Source of the DNA: an uncultured Maribacter sp. | GTDB taxonomy: Bacteria; Bacteroidota; Bacteroidia; Flavobacteriales; Flavobacteriaceae | Length of the DNA stretch: 64,000 nt | Assembly: GCA_947493885.1 (NCBI GenBank) | Contig: CANLTE010000002.1 | Span: 62,001 to 126,000 of the forward strand | Reading direction: 5' to 3' | In this document: piece after piece, positions 55,183 through 62,364 of the stretch | How the letters are laid out: each line of letters starts with the position of its first letter | How positions within the stretch are numbered: the first letter of the stretch is position 1 | Translations under genes and position numbers: made by a program | The notes under the pieces: generated by a model | Database searches by the model: none | What the model was told of the DNA's origin: nothing | Seen by the model: the letters and a program-made list of their open reading frames with translations, nothing else

Positions 55183-56247
55183 TTAGACTATAAGTTCTTT
55201 TTTTATACTGCTACTCATATACGGTATTTTTTCCTTTGCAAGCTTAGCTAATTTAAATAAACTTTTACATCGATCTAAATTTTGGTTTTCATAGCTTACC
55301 TGATAATAAACATTGTTGTTTAAATAGTCTGTTAATGCTCTTAATCCATGAATAAATGGCATGTAAACCGCTCCATATTGAAGTGATGCTATTTCGGGTG
55401 TTGTAATTTTTAAGTCACTTATTTTTAACCCTTTTATAAATTGCTCGAACATTATGGTATTAAAAGTAATTTTTTCTAAATCCTTTTCATCCTCTTTAGC
55501 ACTATTAACAAGTGTTCGTATGGCGTCACCAAAGTCATAATAAAAATATCCTGGCATTACCGTATCTAAATCTATTAAATACAAGCCTTTATTGGAGTCT
55601 TTGGAAAATAGCATATTATTTAATTTGGTATCGTTATGACATATTCTTATTGGCAAGGAAGCATTGTTTAGTTGCGTTAAAAATGGTGCTGTTTTTTGAA
55701 CAAAATCAACTTCAGATTTCGTTACATCAATTTTATTAAAAGAAGCTTTTTTATATGCTTGCTTAAATTCATGTAATCTCAATTGTAAATTATGAAATTG
55801 GGGTATGGTTTCGATATAGTCATTTGGATTTTCATTTTGGAGAAGAGCATGAAAATTTCCAACTAGCTTACCAGCTTCAAAAGCTATTTTTTCTTCAGAT
55901 GTGGTATTATAACTTATACTGTTTTTTACAAAGCTTATTAACCGCCAGCAGTCATCATTTAAAGTGTAAAAACTTGTGTTGTCATTAGTATTATATATTT
56001 TAAACTCCGAATGAGAGTTGCTGTTAAGCAACTTAATAACGTTATTGTAGTTATGCATTAAACCCTTTACATTTTTGAAAACCGAGGTATTAATTCTTTG
56101 GAGAATGTATTTAGGTTTGTTAAGCTCAAAAACAACATAGGTATAATTAATTAGCCCAATATTGATAGATTTAAAGTTGTATACTTTTTGGGGAACGGAA
56201 AAGTTTTGTAAAATTGAATTTAGTTCATTTATATACGAGTTATCCAT
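55183..56247 (-). CDS. APH/ChoK-family sugar kinase (NahK-like)
   Basis: A 354-residue phosphotransferase of the aminoglycoside-phosphotransferase/choline-kinase fold. The catalytic loop is HNDTKLNNML and the metal-binding Asp motif is LIDLDTVMPG. The N-terminal GLINYTYVV and YILQRINTSVF resemble N-acetylhexosamine 1-kinase (NahK) and related anomeric sugar kinases. It follows a nucleotidyltransferase gene after 3 bases, so together they may turn a free sugar into its 1-phosphate and then a nucleotide sugar. The sugar is not identified; galactose-type sugars would suit the PUL. Confidence 0.82.
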   Translation of the reverse strand: MDNSYINELNSILQNFSVPQKVYNFKSINIGLINYTYVVFELNKPKYILQRINTSVFKNVKGLMHNYNNVIKLLNSNSHSEFKIYNTNDNTSFYTLNDDCWRLISFVKNSISYNTTSEEKIAFEAGKLVGNFHALLQNENPNDYIETIPQFHNLQLRLHEFKQAYKKASFNKIDVTKSEVDFVQKTAPFLTQLNNASLPIRICHNDTKLNNMLFSKDSNKGLYLIDLDTVMPGYFYYDFGDAIRTLVNSAKEDEKDLEKITFNTIMFEQFIKGLKISDLKITTPEIASLQYGAVYMPFIHGLRALTDYLNNNVYYQVSYENQNLDRCKSLFKLAKLAKEKIPYMSSSIKKELIV

Positions 56248-56250
56248 AAG

Positions 56251-57144
56251 CTATATTTGTTTCCATAGTGGAGATGGATATTGTCCTTGATTGGACTTTT
56301 CTTTTAGTTTATGTACAGCTATCAATCTATCCTTTGCGTGGGTAACACCAAACCATTTAGATTCTGCATAAATAACCTTTGCTGATGCTTTACCTTCCAA
56401 TATCAGTTTATGAATAACTTTTGGGAGATATATTTCTCCACGAACAATACTGTAATTTAAATTTAAAAATGCTTTGAAACGAGACTCAATTTCTTTAAAA
56501 ATAGTTTGGCGACAAATCCAAAAATTCATGCTGATTAGTTCGTTACCAGTATATATTTCGCCTGAATCTTCATCCATAATAGTATTATTCTCAATTTTTA
56601 TTTTTAGCCGTTCGTGAATGGATTTAAGTTGCGAATTCGTATCAATTTTACAAATGCCTCTAGATACACTTCCATGGTCGGATAATGTATCTTTTAAGGT
56701 ATAGGCAATTAGTGCGTAATTTGCTGTTTTTTGCTTTTTAAAAATAAAATCGCTGGCTAATTTAAAAGCCATTTTTCCGTAGTAATCATCGGCATTTATT
56801 ACCGCGAAATCACTTTTTACATATTCTCGCGTAGCCCAAACGGCATGTGCAGTTCCCCAAGGTTTTTCCCTTCCTGATATATTAAAATTTCCATCAGGTA
56901 TATCCGTTAAATTTTGACTTACAACATCAAGTTTTATGCCCTCTGGAAGACGTGTTTTAAAATGGTTTTTTATAAAATTAATATGCTCCTTTTGAGCGAT
57001 TATTACAATATGTTTAAATCCACTTTGTATGGCATTATAAATACTAAATTCCATTAAGAATTCACCATAAGGGCCTATGGGGTCAAACTGCTTAAGTTTA
57101 CCATATCTGCTACCTCTTCCCGCGGCCATTATTACAAGTGTCAT
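56251..57144 (-). CDS. Sugar-1-phosphate nucleotidyltransferase
   Basis: A 297-residue nucleotidyltransferase. The N-terminal signature MAAGRGSRYGKLKQFDPIGPYGE binds NTP, NADDYYG carries the metal-binding Asp, and GNELISMNFWICRQTIF is typical of this group. It is most like the uncharacterised Bacteroidota NTP_transferases found next to NahK-like kinases. It would form UDP- or GDP-sugar from the kinase product. It is first in a two-gene operon; the divergent GH109-like gene starts 144 bases away. Confidence 0.85.
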   Translation of the reverse strand: MTLVIMAAGRGSRYGKLKQFDPIGPYGEFLMEFSIYNAIQSGFKHIVIIAQKEHINFIKNHFKTRLPEGIKLDVVSQNLTDIPDGNFNISGREKPWGTAHAVWATREYVKSDFAVINADDYYGKMAFKLASDFIFKKQKTANYALIAYTLKDTLSDHGSVSRGICKIDTNSQLKSIHERLKIKIENNTIMDEDSGEIYTGNELISMNFWICRQTIFKEIESRFKAFLNLNYSIVRGEIYLPKVIHKLILEGKASAKVIYAESKWFGVTHAKDRLIAVHKLKEKSNQGQYPSPLWKQI

Positions 57145-57288
57145 GTTTAAAAAGCGTAAAAATTTATGATTATATAAATGTATTTTATTTTTTTTAGAAG
57201 AGGTAGAAGCTTTGGTTAAATGTTAAGTTATGTTTTGTATTTTTAAAAGAGTATGGCAATAGTGCCTTTTTTTTAATCAAATATCTAT

Positions 57289-58638
57289 ATGGGAACCAGA
57301 AGAAAATTTATTAAACAATCTGCTTTGGGAGCAGGAGCTATGTTTGTTTCGAGCCTTTCTTTTGGAGCAACACTTGCAAATGATAAGTTAAATATTGGAT
57401 TAATAGGAGTAGGGTTAAGAGGAACCAATCATCTTGGCAATTTATTGGCTCGTAAGGATGTTAATATTACTGCCATTTGTGATATTGATGAAAATAGAAT
57501 TGTTATTGCTAATGAAATGATAAAAAAAGCAGGTCAAAAACAACCCAAAACCTTTGGAGATTCGCAATTAGACTATCTTAATTTATTGGAATTAAAAGAT
57601 ATTGATGCCGTAATTATAGCAACACCTTGGCTTTGGCATACGCGAATGACCGTAGATGCCATGAAAGCTGGAAAATATGCAGGGGTTGAGGTTTCGGCCT
57701 CCAATACTATTGAAGAATGCTGGGATTTAGTTAATACCCATGAGGCTTCGGGTGTACATATGATGATTTTGGAAAATGTAAATTATCGTAGAGATGTTCT
57801 TGCTGTTTTAAACATGGTAAAACAAAATATTTTTGGGGAATTGGTTCATTTCAGATGCGGATACCAGCATGATTTAAGACATGTGAAATTCAATGATGGA
57901 AAGCAACCATATGGAGGTGGAGTAGAATTTGGTGAAAAAGGGATTTCTGAAGCAAAATGGAGGACACAACATTCCGTGAAAAGAAATGCAGATGTATATC
58001 CAACCCATGGATTAGGGCCAATTGCTGTTATGGCGAATGTTAACAGAGGAAACCGATTTGTTTCAATGACGTCCAATGCGAGTAAATCTATTGGATTACA
58101 TAATTACATTGTTAAAAATGGTGGGCAAAATCATCCAAATGCCAAAGTTAAGTTTAAACAAGGCGATGTTATAACATCAACAATTGAAACGGCAAATGGA
58201 GAAACTATAATAGTCACCCATGATTGTAATTTACCAAGACCCTATTCATTGGGATTTAGAGTGCAAGGGTCTAATGGTTTATGGGAGGTTGATGGAAATA
58301 GAATATATATCGAAGGGCAATCCAAGCCCCATAAATGGGATAGTGCAGACGAATGGTTAATAAAATATGATCATCCTTTGTGGAAAAAATATGGTGAATA
58401 TGCGCAAGGTGCGGGTCATGGTGGAATGGACTTTTTTGTTTTAAACGCTTTTGTGGAATCAGCTAAAGCTAACATTTCGCCTCCTTTAGACGCTTATGAT
58501 GCTGCTGCGTGGAGTGCAGTAACCCCGCTTTCCGAATTATCAATTGAAAACAACGGAGAACCTCAAAATTTTCCAGATTTTACAAGGGGTAAATGGATTA
58601 ATCGCAAACCATACAATTGGATGAAAAATTCGCATTAG
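57289..58638 (+). CDS. GH109-like Gfo/Idh/MocA-family protein with Tat signal
   Basis: A 449-residue protein. The twin-arginine signal TRRKFIKQSALGAG directs a folded, cofactor-loaded protein across the membrane. The Rossmann domain has GLIGVGLRGTNHLGN, AICDID and VIIATPWLWH. GH109-like blocks are GVEVSASNTIEECWDLV, LENVNYRRDVLAVLNMV, GYQHDLRHVKFND and YPTHGLGPIAVM. GH109 enzymes use NAD to cleave glycosides, first known as alpha-N-acetylgalactosaminidases. The real substrate here may be another alpha-linked sugar. It adjoins the sugar salvage pair and may feed it. Confidence 0.87.
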   Translation: MGTRRKFIKQSALGAGAMFVSSLSFGATLANDKLNIGLIGVGLRGTNHLGNLLARKDVNITAICDIDENRIVIANEMIKKAGQKQPKTFGDSQLDYLNLLELKDIDAVIIATPWLWHTRMTVDAMKAGKYAGVEVSASNTIEECWDLVNTHEASGVHMMILENVNYRRDVLAVLNMVKQNIFGELVHFRCGYQHDLRHVKFNDGKQPYGGGVEFGEKGISEAKWRTQHSVKRNADVYPTHGLGPIAVMANVNRGNRFVSMTSNASKSIGLHNYIVKNGGQNHPNAKVKFKQGDVITSTIETANGETIIVTHDCNLPRPYSLGFRVQGSNGLWEVDGNRIYIEGQSKPHKWDSADEWLIKYDHPLWKKYGEYAQGAGHGGMDFFVLNAFVESAKANISPPLDAYDAAAWSAVTPLSELSIENNGEPQNFPDFTRGKWINRKPYNWMKNSH

Positions 58639-58689
58639 TAGCAAAAATTAATTATCTAAATGTATGATTTTTAGATTATCAGGAGGTTT

Positions 58690-58705
58690 CATGATAATTG
58701 TCATG
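58690..58705. promoter_or_regulatory. Possible CRP/FNR-type operator upstream of hemN
   Basis: CATGATAATTGTCATG is a near-perfect palindrome with the TGA-N6-TCA core of CRP/FNR-family sites, 52 bases before the hemN start. The same ATGA-N6-TCAT form occurs before the cytochrome/nos genes at 61187. The site also overlaps a ten-codon reading frame preceded by a perfect AGGAGG (58681-58686), whose meaning is unclear. Confidence 0.45.
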
Positions 58706-58756
58706 TTTGCTGTTACTTACTAGATGTAATTTTGATTGTAGTCAAAATTGCAATCA

Positions 58757-60118
58757 ATGTGTACACTCGTTCAAAAATATAATATTCCTGGTCCAAGATA
58801 TACAAGCTATCCTACAGTCCCATATTGGAATGTTAATGATTTTTCTGGTGTTGCATGGGAAAAAACTATTCAAAAAAGTTTTGCTGAAAGTAATAGTTCT
58901 GAGGGTATAAGTTTATACATACACTTACCATTTTGTGAAAGTTTATGCACTTTTTGTGGTTGCCATAAGCGAATTACTAAAAGGCATGATGTTGAGTCTC
59001 CTTATATAAAAACACTTTTAAAAGAATGGAGACTTTACACGGATTTATTTTCCGAAAAACCAATAATTAAAGAATTACACTTAGGAGGTGGAACACCAAC
59101 TTTTTTTTCTCCAGAAAATCTTAAAATGCTTATTAATGGCATTTTTCAAAACGCAACAAAAGCTCAACGGTACGAGTTTAGTTTTGAAGGACACCCAAAC
59201 AATACTACAAGAGAACATCTTCAAGCTTTATATGATGTTGGTTTTAGACGAGTAAGCTATGGTGTTCAAGATTATAATAAAACTGTACAAAAGGCTATTA
59301 ACAGAGTTCAGCCATTTAGTAATGTAAAAAAGGTGACAGAACTAGCAAGAGAAATTGGTTTTACATCCGTAGGACATGATATTATTTTTGGATTACCGCA
59401 TCAAACTTTAGAACATGTAGAGCAAACTATTTTAAAAACTAAAGAATTGCGTCCAGATCGCTTGGCTTTTTATAGTTATGCGCATGTACCATGGATAAAA
59501 GGTAATGGACAGCGTGGGTTTAACGATTCTGATTTACCCTCTCCAGAAGAAAAACGTATACAGTACGAAAAAGGAAAACAATTGTTGACCAAAGTTGGGT
59601 ATGAAGAAATAGGTATGGACCATTTTGCTTTAATAGATGATTCACTTTATAAATCGATGAAAGCAAAAAGTCTTCATCGAAATTTTATGGGGTATACGGC
59701 CTCAAAAACGCAACTTATGATTGGTTTAGGAGCTTCTAGCATTGGAGATAGCTGGTATAGTTTTGCACAAAATGTAAAGGGATTGGAAGAATATCAGCAA
59801 TTGGTTGAAAACAATATTTTGCCAATTTATAGAGGACATATTTTAACCGAAGAGGACCAAATAATTCGAAAACACATTTTAAATCTAATGTGCAAGTTTG
59901 AAACTTCTTGGGGGTATGATGATGAATATTTTGAAGACTTGCCTCTAGTTTTGGAAAAGTTAAACGAAATGCAAAGAGACAATTTGTTGGAAATGAATGA
60001 AAACAGCATAAAAGTTTTAGATAAGGGGCAACCTTTTATTCGAAATATATGTATGGCTTTTGACCTTTTATTACATCGAAAAATGCCCGAAGCTAGGTTG
60101 TTTTCAATGACAATTTAA
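58757..60118 (+). CDS. hemN: Oxygen-independent coproporphyrinogen III oxidase
   Basis: A 453-residue radical-SAM enzyme of haem synthesis, making protoporphyrinogen IX precursor without oxygen. The [4Fe-4S] cysteines are Cys60, Cys64 and Cys67 in FCESLCTFCGC. Further signatures are LHLGGGTPTFFSPENL, RVSYGVQDYN and HDIIFGLPHQT. NIPGPRYTSYPT at the start is typical of true HemN rather than HemW. The ATG at 58757 is used; the in-frame TTG at 58748 is less likely. Its place before nosZ fits a low-oxygen, haem-demanding respiratory cluster. Confidence 0.95.
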   Translation: MCTLVQKYNIPGPRYTSYPTVPYWNVNDFSGVAWEKTIQKSFAESNSSEGISLYIHLPFCESLCTFCGCHKRITKRHDVESPYIKTLLKEWRLYTDLFSEKPIIKELHLGGGTPTFFSPENLKMLINGIFQNATKAQRYEFSFEGHPNNTTREHLQALYDVGFRRVSYGVQDYNKTVQKAINRVQPFSNVKKVTELAREIGFTSVGHDIIFGLPHQTLEHVEQTILKTKELRPDRLAFYSYAHVPWIKGNGQRGFNDSDLPSPEEKRIQYEKGKQLLTKVGYEEIGMDHFALIDDSLYKSMKAKSLHRNFMGYTASKTQLMIGLGASSIGDSWYSFAQNVKGLEEYQQLVENNILPIYRGHILTEEDQIIRKHILNLMCKFETSWGYDDEYFEDLPLVLEKLNEMQRDNLLEMNENSIKVLDKGQPFIRNICMAFDLLLHRKMPEARLFSMTI

Positions 60119-60144
60119 TTATTAACTAGTTAAAACATTTACGT

Positions 60145-60966
60145 ATGGAAAAAATTATTGTACCTATAGATTTTTCAGAACAATCGGAATATGCTTTACA
60201 AGTAGCGGCTTCACTTGCAAAAAAATACAACGCTGAGATTTTGGCTTTACATATGCTTGAATTGAATGAAGCCATTATATCGTCTTCTGAAGGGTTTCAT
60301 CCAGAACAAACTGTTTTTTTACTAAAATTTGCGGAAAAGAAGTTTAAAAAATTTCTGAATCAACCTTATTTAAAAGATATTAAAGTAGTGCCAGTAATTA
60401 AGCATTTTAAGGTATTTAGTGAGGTAAATGAAATTGCTAAAAATAATAACGCCAGCTTAATTGTAATGGGCTCACATGGTATTGATGGGCTAAAGGAAAT
60501 ATTTATTGGCTCAAATGCTGAAAAAGTGGTTAGGAATGCAGAAATACCAGTTTTGGTTATTAAAAATCGGCATGAAAATTTCAAGGTGGATAGATTTGTA
60601 TTTGCATGCGATTTTGCTGAAGAAAGCTTAGGAGCTTTTAAAAAAGCCATTGAATTTGCGGATTTGTTGGAGGCTAAATTAGATTTAGTATTTATTAATA
60701 CTCCAGGAGACGACTTTTTAAGCACCTCTGATGCGTACTCCCGTATTTCAAATTTCTTAACAAAAAGCGCACAAGGAAAAGAAGTTACTATTCACAATGA
60801 CTATAGTGTGGAAAAAGGAATTTTAAACTATAGTGAAATTAATGGAGCAGATATTATTGGTATTCCTACCCATGGGCGTAAGGGACTATCTCATTTTTTT
60901 ATGGGAAGTATAGGTGAAGATATTGCTAACCACTCAAATATACCCGTCGTGACATTTAAGATATAG
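60145..60966 (+). CDS. Tandem universal stress protein (UspA family)
   Basis: A 273-residue cytoplasmic protein with two Usp domains. Domain 1 (1-145) has IIVPIDFSEQSEYALQVA and the nucleotide-binding MGSHGIDGLKEIFIGSNAEKV. Domain 2 (150-273) has FVFACDFAEESLGAFKKA and IPTHGRKGLSHFFMGSIGEDI. Such proteins are common partners of anaerobic and denitrification genes. It starts 26 bases after hemN, so the two are probably co-transcribed. A terminator follows. Confidence 0.9.
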   Translation: MEKIIVPIDFSEQSEYALQVAASLAKKYNAEILALHMLELNEAIISSSEGFHPEQTVFLLKFAEKKFKKFLNQPYLKDIKVVPVIKHFKVFSEVNEIAKNNNASLIVMGSHGIDGLKEIFIGSNAEKVVRNAEIPVLVIKNRHENFKVDRFVFACDFAEESLGAFKKAIEFADLLEAKLDLVFINTPGDDFLSTSDAYSRISNFLTKSAQGKEVTIHNDYSVEKGILNYSEINGADIIGIPTHGRKGLSHFFMGSIGEDIANHSNIPVVTFKI

Positions 60967-60995
60967 TGTTTTTTAGTTTACTATTTAGTTGATAG

Positions 60996-61028
60996 AAAAA
61001 GAGAAATTGTAGTTGGTTTCTCTTTTTC
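60996..61028. terminator. Terminator after the stress protein gene
   Basis: Stem AAAAAGAGAAA/TTTCTCTTTTT with a 10-base loop, its arms ending in A- and T-runs. It separates hemN-usp from the cytochrome/nos genes. Confidence 0.75.
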
Positions 61029-61186
61029 GCGTTTAATAAATACATCTTTTTATTTAGTAATCAAATATGACTTACAACAGATAATATCTATACATAATTA
61101 TTTCTTCTAACTTAAAAATCGGAGTTGGTTTAGGTTTTACTTCTAAAAAATCCTTATTAGGAGAAAAAGGTATCAATATCCTAAGC

Positions 61187-61200
61187 ATGACATAAATCAT
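61187..61200. promoter_or_regulatory. Possible CRP/FNR-type operator upstream of the nos genes
   Basis: ATGACATAAATCAT has the same ATGA-N6-TCAT frame as the site before hemN. It lies 58 bases before the cytochrome start. Apart from this, the 291 bases from 60967 to 61257 hold only the terminator above. Confidence 0.4.
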
Positions 61201-61257
61201 ATTTTTCTGATAATTAGTCGATTACTTTTAAGAGATTAATAATAAACGCAAGATAAA

Positions 61258-61755
61258 ATGAAATTATGTTTAAGAGGCTTTGTATTTCTTTTTTCGCTAT
61301 TAGTGTTGAGTTGTGGAGAAAAGGAAAAGAAAAAAGATGGTTTTAGTGTTGATAGAACTAAAGCTAAAACAGAAAAACCAAAACCAATTAAAAGTTCTGA
61401 TAAAGCTTCAGTAAGAGTGGATTTAAAAACCAAAGGTGTTGGGCCTATTACATCAATTACATTAGAGACAGAAGTTAATGAAGCAATGGCTGCTAATGGA
61501 AAAGAAGTTTTTGATAAAATGTGTTTGGCGTGTCATAGAATAGGTAAAAAGTTTATTGGGCCAGCACCAAATAAAATTTTGGAAAGAAGAACTCCAGAAT
61601 GGGTTATGAACATGATTTTAAATCCTGATCAAATGGTAAAAGAAGACCAGTTGGCAAAGGATTTACTAATTGAATTTAACGGATCTCCAATGGCTAATCA
61701 AGGTCTTACAGAGGAACAGGCCAGAGCCGTTTTAGAATACTTTAGAACATTGTAA
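61258..61755 (+). CDS. c-type cytochrome lipoprotein of the nos cluster
   Basis: A 165-residue exported monohaem cytochrome. Lipobox is near LVLSCGEKE, then a lysine-rich linker, then the haem motif CLACH (Cys89, Cys92, His93), with Met in SPMANQGL as the probable sixth ligand. It lies directly upstream of the fasciclin and nosZ genes and probably passes electrons to nitrous oxide reductase. This placement is typical of clade II nos clusters in Bacteroidota. Confidence 0.9.
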   Translation: MKLCLRGFVFLFSLLVLSCGEKEKKKDGFSVDRTKAKTEKPKPIKSSDKASVRVDLKTKGVGPITSITLETEVNEAMAANGKEVFDKMCLACHRIGKKFIGPAPNKILERRTPEWVMNMILNPDQMVKEDQLAKDLLIEFNGSPMANQGLTEEQARAVLEYFRTL

Positions 61756-61764
61756 CATTTATTT

Positions 61765-62346
61765 ATGAAAACAACAATCGGTTTTAAAATGCTTTTTGGG
61801 TCGTTTTTAATGCTAGTAGTATTTATTAGCTGCAAAAATGAGGTCAAATCACAAACTAAAATTTCCGAAGCAGAAAAAACGGAAATAACATCAAAACAAG
61901 GCCAAGCCTTTATTACTGATGATGAATCCACGCCTAATATTTTAAATATTGCAATTGGATCAAAAGATCATACAACTTTGGTCGCTGCGGTACAAGCTGC
62001 TGAATTAGAAAATGCTCTTGTAAATGCAGGGCCTTTAATGGTATTTGCTCCTACTAATTCTGCTTTTGAAGCACTTCCTAAAGGAACTGTAGAGAATCTT
62101 TTAAAGCCAGAAAATAAGAATGTACTTGCCGATATTTTAAAATTTCATGTTACTCCAGGTAATTATAAAAAAGACTTTTTAAAGAAGTTTAAAAAATTAG
62201 GACAAGCTAATAACCTAAACGTGGCAGTTGAAGTTAAGGGCGATGATGTTTATGTAGGAGGAGCTAAAATTATTGCAAGCATTTCCGCTGGTAATGGAAT
62301 TGTACATGTTGTAGATAAGGTAATGTTACCACCTACCAAAGAATAA
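61765..62346 (+). CDS. Fasciclin (FAS1) domain lipoprotein
   Basis: A 193-residue exported protein with lipobox VFISCKNE. The FAS1 domain is shown by TTLVAAVQAAELENAL, MVFAPTNSAFEALPKGTVENLL and GIVHVVDKVMLPP. Fasciclin proteins mediate adhesion or assembly; next to nosZ in Flavobacteria they recur with unknown function. It starts 9 bases after the cytochrome and ends 18 bases before nosZ, in one operon. Confidence 0.9.
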   Translation: MKTTIGFKMLFGSFLMLVVFISCKNEVKSQTKISEAEKTEITSKQGQAFITDDESTPNILNIAIGSKDHTTLVAAVQAAELENALVNAGPLMVFAPTNSAFEALPKGTVENLLKPENKNVLADILKFHVTPGNYKKDFLKKFKKLGQANNLNVAVEVKGDDVYVGGAKIIASISAGNGIVHVVDKVMLPPTKE

Positions 62347-62364
62347 CAAATAAAATCAAGACTA

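Noticed and set aside
58670-58676. Terminator after the GH109-like gene
   Set aside because: A 7-bp AT-only stem (58654-58660 with 58670-58676) lacks a T run and is too weak to call.
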